A program made the position numbers and the translations under genes. Below are positions 34,833-43,809 of a stretch of DNA of 43,861 nt, one piece after another. Below the pieces are notes generated by a model. It saw only the letters and a list, made by a program, of their open reading frames with translations. It had not been told where the DNA came from and did not search any database. This DNA is from an uncultured Lachnospiraceae bacterium. Its GTDB lineage: Bacteria; Bacillota; Clostridia; Lachnospirales; Lachnospiraceae. The stretch lies in NCBI GenBank assembly GCA_910588825.1, contig CAJURF010000024.1, positions 1,020 through 44,880 of the forward strand, written 5' to 3'. Position 1 is the first letter of the stretch, and each line of letters begins with the position of its first letter.

Positions 34833-36212
34833 ATGTATAAAATAGACTTCAGCCACCCGCTCCACATACATTTTATCGGAATCGGCGGCATCAGCATGAG
34901 CGGGCTGGCAGAAATCCTGCTCCAAAGGAACTTTCGCATTTCCGGCTCTGACGCCAAAGAAAGCCCTTTGACCAGACAGCTGGAGGCAAAAGGTGCAGTT
35001 GTCCACATCGGCCAGCGCGCTTCCAACATTGACGGCTCCGTTGATATTGTTGTATATACTGCCGCCATACACCCGGATAACCCCGAATATGCCCATGCCG
35101 TCCAAATGGAACTCCCCATGTTGACAAGAGCTGAACTGCTGGGCCAGATTATGTCCAATTACGCCGTACCCACAGCTGTTGCCGGCACCCACGGGAAAAC
35201 TACCACAACTTCTATGATCACTCAGGTTCTGCTGGAAGCAGGTTGTGACCCCACAGTCACCGTAGGCGGTATTCTGCCCTCCATTGGGGGAAATATCCGC
35301 GTAGGAAACTCCGGCATCTTTGTCACTGAAGCCTGTGAATATACCAACAGCTTCCTGTGCTTTTCGCCGAAGATCAGTATTATCCTGAATGTAGACGCCG
35401 ACCATTTAGACTTTTTCCGCGATATCCAGCATATCCGGCAGTCTTTCCGCCAATTTGCTGAAAAGCTCCCCGCTGACGGCTGTTTAATCATCAACAGCGA
35501 CACGCCAGAATACGAATCCATCATAGAAGAACTGCCCTGCCAGGTGATTACATATGGGCTTCAGAAGCCCGGCACCTACACAGCTTCTGAGATCACATTT
35601 GACCACAGAGGCAATCCCTCTTTTACCTGTCTGTATGAGGGCCGGCCTGTGGGAGAATTTACTCTTTCTGTACCAGGAACCCATAATGTGTCAAACGCCT
35701 TGGCCGTTATTGCCCTGGGGCAGAAGCTGGGTCTGGAAACATCTGTGATACAAAAGGGACTGGCCGCTTTCACCGGTGCTGACCGGCGGTTCCAGTATAA
35801 GGGAAACATAGGCGGCGTAACGATCATCGACGATTACGCCCATCACCCCACCGAAATAGAGGCTACGTTATCTTCCGCAAAGAATTACCCCCACAAGAAA
35901 GTATGGTGCGTTTTTCAGCCCCATACTTATACCAGAACCCAGGCGCTCTTAAAAGAATTCGCACAGGCCCTGACCCTGGCGGATACAGTTGTTCTGGCCG
36001 ACATTTATGCTGCCCGGGAAAAAAATACCATAGGCATCACATCTATGGATCTGCAGAAAGAAATAGCAGCCCTGGGAACTCCCTGCGAGTATTTTCCCAC
36101 GTTTGACCAGATCGAAAAATATCTGCTGGAAAACTGTGGGGATGGGGATGTTGTGATCACAACAGGCGCGGGAGATGTGGTAAAAGTAGGCGAACATCTT
36201 CTCGGGAATTAA
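34833..36212 (+). CDS. murC: UDP-N-acetylmuramate--L-alanine ligase
   Basis: The 459-residue cytoplasmic ligase adds L-Ala to UDP-MurNAc in peptidoglycan synthesis. Visible: the N-terminal Rossmann loop HFIGIGGISMSGLAE, ATP loop GTHGKTTTTSM, EACEYTNSF, NVDADHLDFF, and the C-terminal DDYAHHPTE. Two ATGs are adjacent; the second (34833) is seven bases after AGGAG and is preferred. Confidence 0.96.
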   Translation: MYKIDFSHPLHIHFIGIGGISMSGLAEILLQRNFRISGSDAKESPLTRQLEAKGAVVHIGQRASNIDGSVDIVVYTAAIHPDNPEYAHAVQMELPMLTRAELLGQIMSNYAVPTAVAGTHGKTTTTSMITQVLLEAGCDPTVTVGGILPSIGGNIRVGNSGIFVTEACEYTNSFLCFSPKISIILNVDADHLDFFRDIQHIRQSFRQFAEKLPADGCLIINSDTPEYESIIEELPCQVITYGLQKPGTYTASEITFDHRGNPSFTCLYEGRPVGEFTLSVPGTHNVSNALAVIALGQKLGLETSVIQKGLAAFTGADRRFQYKGNIGGVTIIDDYAHHPTEIEATLSSAKNYPHKKVWCVFQPHTYTRTQALLKEFAQALTLADTVVLADIYAAREKNTIGITSMDLQKEIAALGTPCEYFPTFDQIEKYLLENCGDGDVVITTGAGDVVKVGEHLLGN

Positions 36213-36277
36213 TTCCATTTATTGGCAGTGAAAATCGGTCAGATCTTTATTTCATTCATTATTATTTTAATATTTCT

Positions 36278-36285
36278 GCCGATAA
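36278..36285 (+). promoter_or_regulatory. Sigma-28-like -10 box upstream of the chemoreceptor
   Basis: GCCGATAA, an exact match to the -10 consensus of flagellar/motility sigma factors (FliA/SigD), lies 58 bp before the ATG. The -35 region (expected TAAA) is AT-rich but not a good match. Confidence 0.5.
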
Positions 36286-36343
36286 TTATAATAACTTTTT
36301 TATCTTTTTTACACATATTACTTTATAAAGGCAGGTATCCATT

Positions 36344-38275
36344 ATGTTAAAGAAAATGCATCTCAAGAAAAAACTGATGCTCTCATTCCTGATTGTCACC
36401 CTGACGGCGACTTTGGCAGGACTTGCGGGACTGGTGTGCGTTCAGTATGTAAACTCCAAGTATTCATTTGCCATGACCAACTTCGGCTACAGCCTGGGAG
36501 ATCTGGGGTATGGCGCTGTGGCTTTCACCAATACCAGAGTTTCTTTCCATGATTATATAAATACCAGAAACCCTGACCAGAAAGCCGAGCTGGAACAGGA
36601 AGTAAACGACAGTTTCACAGCTGCTTTTAAATATCTGGGCAATGTAGAAGTGACACTCCAGACTCAGGGCGCAAAAGACGCCTTCGCATCTCTGCAGAGC
36701 AGCCTCACCGAATATCAGACGGCTGTAAACCGATATATCGCACAGGCAAAAGAACTGGGCGACGGTGATCCACAGGCCCTGTTCGAACAATGCGTAGCGG
36801 AAGTAGACCCTCTGTATGACGCAGCTTTTGAAAGCCTGTCCACTGTGATGATGTCCAAAACCGACAACGGGAGAAGCAGCACTGAGAGATTACAGGCTAT
36901 TTCTCTGGCCGATATGACCGCAATCCTGATTATCCTCATAATCGCTATTGTTATGGCTGTTCTGATTTCTCTCAGAGTGTCAAAAGACATTGCGGTTCCT
37001 GTTCAGGACTGTGCTGAAAGACTGGCGCTTTTGGCAGAAGGCGATTTGTCCTCCCCAGTTCCAATGGTTAAAAACGAGGACGAGACCCAGATACTGGCAA
37101 GCTCCACCAAAATCATTGTGGAAGCTCTGCAGGCCATCATCCGTGACGCCAATCTGATTATGCGGGAAATGGCCAAAGGAAATTTCAATGTACATAGTTC
37201 CTGTTTAGATATGTATAAGGGAGATTTCTCCCACCTGCTGGAAGCCCTGAGGTTAATTTCCAGCAGCTTAAATGATACTCTGAATCAGATCAGCACTGCC
37301 ACCGAGCAAGTGGATTCCAGTGCCGACCAGGTTTCCGGCGGTTCCCAGGCGCTCTCCCAGGGCGCCACAGAACAGGCAAGCTCTGTGGAGGAACTTGCAG
37401 CCACCATTAACGGTATTTCTCAGAACGTGTCAAACAATGCCCAGAGCGCGGAAGAAGCCAGCGCACGGGCAAACAACATGGGTACTCTGCTGAGTGAAAG
37501 CAATGAACAGATGACCCAAATGATTGCGGCTATGGACGAGATCAGCAGTGCCTCCAATGAAATCGGAAAGATCATCAAAACAATAGAGGATATTGCATTC
37601 CAGACAAATATTCTGGCCCTGAATGCCGCTGTAGAAGCCGCCAGAGCCGGCTCCGCAGGAAAAGGCTTCGCCGTAGTAGCCGATGAGGTTCGGAACCTGG
37701 CAAGCAAGAGTGCCGAAGCTGCCAACAACACCACAGCATTGATTGAAAGCGCTATCCAGGCAGTAGAAAACGGCACAAAGATCGCAAATGCAACCGCCGC
37801 ATCTGTACGGCAGGTGGTATCCGATTCAGAAGAAGTAGTAGGTATCATTGACGATATCTCCAAAGCATCTTCCTCACAGGCAGATTCCATCTCCCAGGTA
37901 ACGGTAGGAATTGACCAGATTGCCAGTGTGGTACAGACCAACTCTGCCACAGCAGAGCAGAGCGCTGCCGCCAGCCAGGAACTTTCCGGACAGGCACGGC
38001 TCCTGAACAACCTGCTCTCACAGTTCACATTCCGTTCCGATACACAAAGCGGCATGAAAAAAGCAGAACCGGCCGCGTCTGCGCCGACACCAACACCGGC
38101 TCCTGCATATCACCATACACCGGCTGCGCCGAAGCCGAAGACTTCACCGAAACCTGCGCCTGCGCTGGTAAGAGAACCTGCACCTGCTGAATCTTTTGCT
38201 GATTCCGGCGATGCCTTTGACATCAGCGACCAGGTTGGAGAAATCCATTTCCAGGATGATTTCTCAAAATATTAA
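36344..38275 (+). CDS. Methyl-accepting chemotaxis protein
   Basis: The 643-residue receptor has a first membrane segment (residues about 13-33), an extracytoplasmic helical sensor of about 155 residues (four-helix-bundle type: DYINTRNPDQKAELEQEV ...), a second segment (about 188-208, TAILIILIIAIVMAVLISLR), HAMP, and a methyl-accepting signalling region with the hairpin tip EDIAFQTNILALNAAVEAARAG. The tail is Pro/Ala-rich (PTPTPAPAYHHTPAAP) and ends acidic (VGEIHFQDDFSKY), without the aromatic pentapeptide NWETF that tethers CheR in some receptors. The ligand is unknown. No other chemotaxis genes are present here. Confidence 0.92.
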   Translation: MLKKMHLKKKLMLSFLIVTLTATLAGLAGLVCVQYVNSKYSFAMTNFGYSLGDLGYGAVAFTNTRVSFHDYINTRNPDQKAELEQEVNDSFTAAFKYLGNVEVTLQTQGAKDAFASLQSSLTEYQTAVNRYIAQAKELGDGDPQALFEQCVAEVDPLYDAAFESLSTVMMSKTDNGRSSTERLQAISLADMTAILIILIIAIVMAVLISLRVSKDIAVPVQDCAERLALLAEGDLSSPVPMVKNEDETQILASSTKIIVEALQAIIRDANLIMREMAKGNFNVHSSCLDMYKGDFSHLLEALRLISSSLNDTLNQISTATEQVDSSADQVSGGSQALSQGATEQASSVEELAATINGISQNVSNNAQSAEEASARANNMGTLLSESNEQMTQMIAAMDEISSASNEIGKIIKTIEDIAFQTNILALNAAVEAARAGSAGKGFAVVADEVRNLASKSAEAANNTTALIESAIQAVENGTKIANATAASVRQVVSDSEEVVGIIDDISKASSSQADSISQVTVGIDQIASVVQTNSATAEQSAAASQELSGQARLLNNLLSQFTFRSDTQSGMKKAEPAASAPTPTPAPAYHHTPAAPKPKTSPKPAPALVREPAPAESFADSGDAFDISDQVGEIHFQDDFSKY

Positions 38276-38405
38276 AGATTGTTTTTCCAATGTCATGAGT
38301 TTGGGAAACATACCGTTCCAGAACAAAACGGAGCTCAAAACCGTTTTGAATTCGCTCCTTATTTGTTTATTTTGCCCATACTCTGGCTGTGGAAATGGGG
38401 ATGGA

Positions 38406-38446
38406 TGACGCACGGTTGGCGTGAATGAATTTTCAAACACGCTCTA
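38406..38446. repeat. Solo end of the 181-bp TIR element
   Basis: The 41 bp ending AATTTTCAAACACGCTCTA match the ends of the element at 40841-41021: 30 bases are the inverse of its left end and the start TGACGCACGGTTG matches its right end. No partner end is found toward 38276, so this is a remnant. Confidence 0.6.
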
Positions 38447-38464
38447 GACATAGCTCCTCCATCG

Positions 38465-38498
38465 AAAAAAGACCTCTCAAAAGTGAGAGGTCTTTTTT
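38465..38498. terminator. Bidirectional terminator between chemoreceptor and transglycosylase
   Basis: AAAAAAGACCTCTCA pairs with TGAGAGGTCTTTTTT with a short loop, T-runs on both strands. Confidence 0.85.
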
Positions 38499-38511
38499 CT
38501 CTATAACTTTA

Positions 38512-39303
38512 TTAAATTGTCTGAGCCGTCTGGGACTGGGTCTGAACCCGCACCCGTTCCACTGCATCTGCCAGGAAATTTAATCCGTCGTCTTTTTTGT
38601 CGTCACTGCCGGAGCTCTGTGTGTTTCTGCCCGAAGCAGCCACCTGTGTCTGTACCGTCTGTCCAGTGGTCAACTCTGATCCCATATACTGTTTCACTTT
38701 CACCACATAGTTCTGGGTCTCCGCAAAAGGAGGAACGCCTCCGTAAGCCGCTACATTTCCCGGTCCGGCATTGTATGCCGCCAGAGCCAGATCAATATTG
38801 CCTCCATACATGGACAGATTCTGTGCCAGCAGCTTCGCTCCGCCCATAATGTTCTGCCGCGCATCAAAAGGGTCTGTCACTCCCAGCCCCGCTGCCGTAG
38901 CCGGCATCAGCTGCATCACACCCTGTGCTCCTGCCCCTGACTGGGCATACTGATTAAAGTTGGACTCTGCCATACCCACAGCCTTCAGCAGATTCACCGA
39001 TACCCCATATGTATTAGCCGCTTCCTGAAAAATCGCATCCATACTCTCTGACATTTGAAAAACAGTTCCCGACGATGACGCTGACCTGCTGTTCGCCTTA
39101 TTCTGCTCTGCCTCTAACTTCTCTTTATAACTGGCCACAGAGTCAGCAAAACAACGCTCCAATGCAGATGCCAGAATATTGCCAAAAACATTGCTGTTCT
39201 TCGAAGAACCGCTGGTTTTTTCCGTGCTGCCGGCACTTTCTGTCGTGCCGTTATTTTGATAAATCTTCCCGTTACTGGCCACACTGTTTACAAAAATGCT
39301 CAT
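38512..39303 (-). CDS. Lytic transglycosylase (SLT domain), second paralogue, no classical signal peptide
   Basis: The protein has 263 residues from the ATG at 39303 (MSIFVNSVASNGKIYQ); a GTG three codons earlier is less likely. The SLT domain (about 95-200) has YGVSVNLLKAVGMAESNFN with the catalytic Glu, GAQGVMQLMPATA and AYNAGPGNVAAYGGVPPF. The N-terminus is polar and Ser/Asn-rich; no Sec signal is visible. Like the gene at 14519, it has a short FGNILASALE-type segment before the domain. The C-terminus is Gln/Thr-rich (RVQTQSQTAQTI). Substrate is peptidoglycan. Confidence 0.87.
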   Translation of the reverse strand: MSIFVNSVASNGKIYQNNGTTESAGSTEKTSGSSKNSNVFGNILASALERCFADSVASYKEKLEAEQNKANSRSASSSGTVFQMSESMDAIFQEAANTYGVSVNLLKAVGMAESNFNQYAQSGAGAQGVMQLMPATAAGLGVTDPFDARQNIMGGAKLLAQNLSMYGGNIDLALAAYNAGPGNVAAYGGVPPFAETQNYVVKVKQYMGSELTTGQTVQTQVAASGRNTQSSGSDDKKDDGLNFLADAVERVRVQTQSQTAQTI

Positions 39304-39377
39304 TTCCCACACCCTTCTTCCAATTCAGAAAATATTACTTTTTATTATAACACACAATACAGATTCTGACAACCTCA

Positions 39378-40787
39378 TCAACGTGCCCCAGAACCACGCA
39401 GCACCATCACCACTGTTTTCCCAACAATTTTAATGTCCTGCCATATACTCCAGTGGTCTATGTATTGAAGATCCAGCTTCACCACTTCGTCAAAATCCGT
39501 AATGTCACTGCGTCCGCTCACCTGCCAAAGCCCGGTAATTCCAGGCTTCAGACTCAGCCGCCGTTTCTGCTCATTGGTGTAATGCAGAAACTCATCCTCT
39601 GTGGGAGGCCTGGTTCCCACCAGACTCATATCACCCTTTAATACGTTGTAAAACTGAGGAAATTCGTCAATACTGGTCTTTCGAATAAATTCCCCCACTT
39701 TAGTCACACGGGGGTCATTTGCCATTTTAAACATATGTCCGCACATTTCATTGTGCTCCATCAATTCTTCTTTCCGTTTTTCCGCATCCACATACATAGA
39801 ACGGAACTTATAAATCTTAAACCGCCTGCCATTTTTCCCAATACGTACCTGCGAAAAGAAAACAGGCCCCGGAGATTCCAGAAAGATCAAAGGCCCCACG
39901 ATAATTGTCAGCACCGCTGTAAAAAACAGTCCCACAAGACTTCCTATAATATCCATTCCTCTTTTCAAAAACAGCGATGTGCTGTCAAACATATTGGTAC
40001 TGTAAGTCAATACTGAATGCTGTCCAAACTCCCGCAGGGCCTTCTCCTTCGTCTTTAGTCCAAACGTCTGGATATTCACATTCACTACAATTCCCATATG
40101 CTGAAGCGTTAAAATCACATCTTCAATCTCGTGCACCGGGCAGTTGTTCACACTGATAAACACCTCGTCAATCACCTGCTGGCGGATATAATCGTACATA
40201 TTCTCCCGCACAGCCACTACCATGTCCTTCAGCTTTCCCGGCAATGCATCCTTCCTGTCATCCAGCAGCACCATGCCGTCCAGCCGGTAATCTGCCGGGA
40301 CGCATTCGGTCAGTTCTCCATACACCTGTTCTGCCAGCGCACCATTGGTCAGAATCAGAAACCGCAGAGAAAACTTATCCGCCTTATAGTAATTTCTCAG
40401 CAGCTTTTTACACAGACACCGAAAGGAACCCATCAGACATATATCCGCCACAAAAATCACTCCATAAAACATTCTGGAGTAATCTCCTGCAATATGCAGA
40501 AAATACAGCAGAAGCGCCATAAAAACCGCCAATATACAGTTAATCCTAAAGACTAAGAAAATCTCCTTCGCATAATCCCGTTCCACCAAATCTTTCAGAA
40601 AATCTGTCTGCAGCGCCACACACAGATAAATCAAAAGCAGGCACACAATACCAATACGGTAGAGCTGCTCCTCGAAGATTCCCTCCAGCGTGCGGAACCG
40701 GACATAATATCCTATAATATAAGCCAAGACAAGCGCCGCCATATCAAGCGCTGCCAATCCTGGTGTACTTTTGTATTTTTTTCCCAT
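39378..40787 (-). CDS. Polyprenyl-phosphate sugar-1-phosphate transferase (initiates exopolysaccharide)
   Basis: The 469-residue membrane enzyme of the WbaP/CpsE type has four or so hydrophobic segments at the N-terminus (AALDMAALVLAYIIGYYV ...), a CoA-binding-like middle domain (FLILTNGALAEQVYGEL), another membrane stretch (GLFFTAVLTIIVGPLIFL), and the catalytic bacterial sugar transferase domain: KRGMDIIGS, FSQVRIGKNGRRFKIYKFRS, KTSIDEFPQFYNVLKGDMS, and GITGLWQVSGRS. It transfers a sugar phosphate to undecaprenyl phosphate. The ATG after GGGAG is preferred; the upstream in-frame 25 codons run out of the TIR element. No other polysaccharide-cluster genes except the GT2 gene nearby. Confidence 0.92.
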   Translation of the reverse strand: MGKKYKSTPGLAALDMAALVLAYIIGYYVRFRTLEGIFEEQLYRIGIVCLLLIYLCVALQTDFLKDLVERDYAKEIFLVFRINCILAVFMALLLYFLHIAGDYSRMFYGVIFVADICLMGSFRCLCKKLLRNYYKADKFSLRFLILTNGALAEQVYGELTECVPADYRLDGMVLLDDRKDALPGKLKDMVVAVRENMYDYIRQQVIDEVFISVNNCPVHEIEDVILTLQHMGIVVNVNIQTFGLKTKEKALREFGQHSVLTYSTNMFDSTSLFLKRGMDIIGSLVGLFFTAVLTIIVGPLIFLESPGPVFFSQVRIGKNGRRFKIYKFRSMYVDAEKRKEELMEHNEMCGHMFKMANDPRVTKVGEFIRKTSIDEFPQFYNVLKGDMSLVGTRPPTEDEFLHYTNEQKRRLSLKPGITGLWQVSGRSDITDFDEVVKLDLQYIDHWSIWQDIKIVGKTVVMVLRGSGAR

Positions 40788-40840
40788 TATACTCCCACCC
40801 CAGAGTGTATCAAAATGTATGAATACTGCTCTATCTTCCC

Positions 40841-41021
40841 TAGAGCGTGTTTGAAAATTCATTCACGCCACCCATACGCCCCACTTTGCGGCAGATCTGC
40901 CCCTTATTCGGTTGCTGTAGCCCGCTACAGCGCCCTCATGCGGAACAAATCTCCCATATCATACCCTTGGGTACAAACTGTGACGCACGGTTGACATAAA
41001 GCAATTTTCAAACACGCTCTA
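40841..41021. mobile_element. 181-bp TIR element (MITE-like) flanked by TA
   Basis: Ends TAGAGCGTGTTTGAAAATT and AATTTTCAAACACGCTCTA are perfect 19-bp inverses; TA lies at both outer ends, as expected for IS630/mariner-type target sites. The interior has several inverted segments and no ORF. Confidence 0.7.
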
Positions 41022-41042
41022 TGCCGCCGGCAATCAGCCGGC

Positions 41043-41116
41043 ACGAATGAATAACCATTGACAATTTCTGTAAAATCCGGCTCAACGAATAATCATTGAC
41101 ATTTCCTGTAAAATCT
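41043..41116. repeat. Pair of imperfect 34-nt direct repeats upstream of the GT2 gene
   Basis: ACGAATGAATAACCATTGAC... (41043) and ACGAATAATCATTGAC... (41085) share ATTGACA, then a T-rich stretch and CTGTAAAATC. Each contains TTGACA. Their role is unknown; a promoter pair or a regulator site is possible. A short GCTGTTCA/TGAACAGC hairpin follows (41150-41175). Confidence 0.5.
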
Positions 41117-41217
41117 TACACAATAACTACTATAGATAAAAACTAAGCAGCTGTTCAACACTTTTTCTGAACAGCCTTTGCTGATTCATAATAAAAAGCC
41201 AAAAGGAGAACACCGCC

Positions 41218-42171
41218 ATGCCCACCATCAGCATATGCATGATAGTTAAAAATGAAGAAAAACATCTGGCCCGCTGTCTGGATTCTTTACAGGGCCTGTG
41301 GGACGAACTGATCATCGTCGACACTGGCTCCACGGACCGCACCAAAAACATAGCCGCAGAATATACCAGCCATATTTACGATTATCAATGGCGGGATGAT
41401 TTTGCCCATGCAAGAAACTACAGTTTTTCCCTGGCTCACTGTGATTATATTTATGCACCGGATGCCGATGAAGTCCTGGACAGTACCAACTGGCAGAAAT
41501 TTCTCCAGTTAAAACAAACCCTCCTGCCGGAAATTGAAATTGTCCAAATGATCTACGTCAACCAACACAACTACCAGACAACAGAAAACTTTGAAAAGGA
41601 CTACCGTCCCAAACTCTTCAAACGGCTGCGCACCTTCCAGTGGATAGAACCAGTGCACGAAACTATACGCCTGCAGCCTGTGGTTTATGACAGTGACATC
41701 GAAATCCTCCATCTGCCCAACAGCAGTCACGCCAGCCGGGATCTGGAACTCCTTCATTCCCTGGCCCAAAAAGGACTCCCCCTGTCCGCCCGCCTGCACA
41801 ACATGTACGCCAGAGAACTATTCATGGCCGGAACCGCCCAGGATTTCCTCAACGCAGAGAGTATTTTCCAAACCTCCCTTCAGGACCCTGCCCGAAGCAA
41901 TGACGAGCATATGGAAGCCCTGTGCGTACTGGCACGGATCAACCGTTTAAAAAGGAACCATCTGGAATTTCTCAGCCTGTGTCTCAATGGCATTGCCGCT
42001 GCTCCCTGTGCAGAACTCTGCCTGGAAGCCGGAGATTATTACAAAGAAATGCAGGATTACGAAAACGCCCGGGATTGGTATGAAAACGCCCGGGAAACCC
42101 CCGCCATCCTGGACCTGCGCTGCCAGGAGCAATTTCCTTTTGAAAGGTTAAATTCATTAAAAATCCTTTAA
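41218..42171 (+). CDS. Family-2 glycosyltransferase with C-terminal TPR-like tail
   Basis: The 317-residue protein begins TISICMIVKNEEKHLARCL, the usual start of GT2 (GT-A fold), with IIVDTGSTDRT and the metal-binding DADE (PDADEVLD, about 82-85). About 200-317 is helical and repeat-like (FLNAESIFQTSLQDP; YKEMQDYENARDWYENA), resembling TPR units. AAGGAG precedes ATG. It is predicted to add a sugar to a protein or glycan; donor and acceptor unknown. Confidence 0.87.
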   Translation: MPTISICMIVKNEEKHLARCLDSLQGLWDELIIVDTGSTDRTKNIAAEYTSHIYDYQWRDDFAHARNYSFSLAHCDYIYAPDADEVLDSTNWQKFLQLKQTLLPEIEIVQMIYVNQHNYQTTENFEKDYRPKLFKRLRTFQWIEPVHETIRLQPVVYDSDIEILHLPNSSHASRDLELLHSLAQKGLPLSARLHNMYARELFMAGTAQDFLNAESIFQTSLQDPARSNDEHMEALCVLARINRLKRNHLEFLSLCLNGIAAAPCAELCLEAGDYYKEMQDYENARDWYENARETPAILDLRCQEQFPFERLNSLKIL

Positions 42172-42349
42172 TATTTCACAGCAGGTTTCTGTCCCTATTT
42201 TATCGTTATTTTAATACCATGTCAACCTGCTCAGACGGCCCAAACACGGTAAACGCACGTTTTTATAAAGTTGGTCATAAATGAAATATTACTGTTGGAA
42301 ACTTTTGAAGATTGGGATGCTATACCCATAGGATACTGGCATCTTGCGT

Positions 42350-42388
42350 ATGACAAACAGACATAGATGATCTATGCCTGTTTGTCAT
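42350..42388 (-). terminator. Hairpin downstream of the IS transposase
   Basis: ATGACAAACAG and CATAGA pair with TCTATG and CTGTTTGTCAT around one mismatch. It lies after the original stop of the transposase; no strong T-run, so termination is only likely. Confidence 0.45.
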
Positions 42389-42404
42389 GTATGTTGCTGC
42401 ATTT

Positions 42405-43560
42405 CTATATACCCGTATCCAGTCCCCCTAACACTTTATATAGGTAATCTTGATCGTAAGCACATTTCTTACGTTTGCCCGCAATCCCCATTTTGCAGCT
42501 TTTTTCTTGTTTCAACAGGTTGACTCCGATATTGTCTGGCCACATTCATATTTTCGGCAGCATTTCCTGCCCTTATACGGCTCTCATCTTCACGGAAACC
42601 GATATCCAGTACCCAATGCAGGCTGTTCTCGATCCCCCAGTGGGCCCTTTTGCTCCTGCCATATCTTTCTGCTGTCATGCCTGCTATGCTATATATAGAA
42701 TAGCTTATCGTTTGGGTCGTCCTGCCTTTTTCTATCACAGACGCCACACATGCCCCGATACCCCGGAGACCTGCCCAGCCGCTGTGCCCCTGCAGCAGCC
42801 AGTCTATGTCATCTGACACATAGTACTCCCTTGTTTCTATCCGGCCATGGTCATTGCATATCTCTTTATGGTACAGCCCTTCCTGTCTAAGATCTTTTTT
42901 TGGCTTTGTAAAGACATCTTTTTCAAAATACAGAGAGATATCTTCCATGAGTACAGGCTGGTTCCCTTTTACCTGGAGGATATAACCCGCTCCTTTTTCA
43001 ATGATCTTTTCAGCAATGTCCTTCTGTGTCCCCATTGCATCAATCGTAACGATACAGCCTTTTATACATAGGATATCCAACAGTTCAGGTATCGCCTTTA
43101 TCTCATTTGTCTTTTCATCTACACGCAGCTGCCCGAGGACAAGGGAGCTCTCACAGGCCCATGCACTCACTACATGGATAGGCCTCTGGCTGCCAGCCCC
43201 ATCCCGGCTGCGGCGTACTGTTTTTCCATCAATGGACACAACGCCGCTGATCGTACCTGCGGCAGCACTCGTCCACCGAAAAAAAGCCTCATGGAACTTC
43301 TCTGGGTCGATCATCTGGAATACCCGGTTTAAGGTATCGTGTGAAGGGATCCCGCCAGGCAGTTCCAGGAACTGTCCGAGCCATTCCTTGTTTGAACCTG
43401 CCCAGTCTTCTATCTCATTCCATGTATCCATGCCGGAGAGGACTGCTGTGATAGTGATTACAATGATATCAAGAAGTTTATGCTTTTGGTTGTACGGGGC
43501 TCTCGGATCTGGAACTTTCCGCATACATCCGATCAGGGATATATCTGTTCCTTTTTCCAT
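42405..43560 (-). pseudogene. ISAs1-family transposase, frameshifted near its C-terminus
   Basis: From the ATG at 43558-43560 (AGGAG nine bases upstream) the protein reads MEKGTDISLIGCMRKVPDPR, with the DDE-type segments VVSIDGKTVRRS, VTIDAMGTQ and VKGNQP and the late motif RAHWGIENSLHW ... FREDESRIR. At NMNVARQ the frame then diverges to an unrelated tail and a TAA at 42469. In the next frame the normal ISAs1 ending continues (NIGVNLLKQEKSCKMGI ... YDQDYLYKVLGG) to TAG at 42405-42407. A single-base insertion near 42531-42535 explains it. The shift lies after the DDE core, so some activity cannot be excluded. Confidence 0.85.
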
Positions 43561-43760
43561 AACGATCATCTCCTCCATAGATTGATTGAGATGATCATAC
43601 ACGAATGTGCAGAGATTGTCTATCAGATGTATTGAATATAGCATATTTTTTTCTCATTGAAAAGATATAAAAACGTGCGTTTACCGTGACGGCCCAAAAA
43701 AGTCCAAAACAGCGGTCAAGAAGGCGGCCAAAAAAACATAAAAAATTTTCTAAAAAAGAC

Positions 43761-43789
43761 TTGCAATGGTAAAAACAATATGATATACT
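43761..43789 (+). promoter_or_regulatory. Predicted promoter of tRNA-Glu
   Basis: TTGCAA (43761-43766), 17 bp, TATACT (43784-43789), about 20 bp before the tRNA 5' end. Confidence 0.65.
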
Positions 43790-43809
43790 TTGTTTTGTTG
43801 TGAGGGAAT

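Larger units (their letters stand above)
42245..43688 (-). mobile_element. ISAs1-family insertion sequence, 1,444 bp
   Basis: Ends are 23-bp perfect inverted repeats (42245-42267 starting CACGGTAAACGCACG, and 43666-43688). The element is flanked by an exact 10-bp direct duplication, ACGGCCCAAA (42235-42244 and 43689-43698), so insertion is fairly recent. It carries the transposase gene on the minus strand. Confidence 0.9.

Noticed and set aside
41130..41351. Small minus-strand gene overlapping the GT2 start
   Set aside because: It is antisense to conserved GT2 residues and has no domain.
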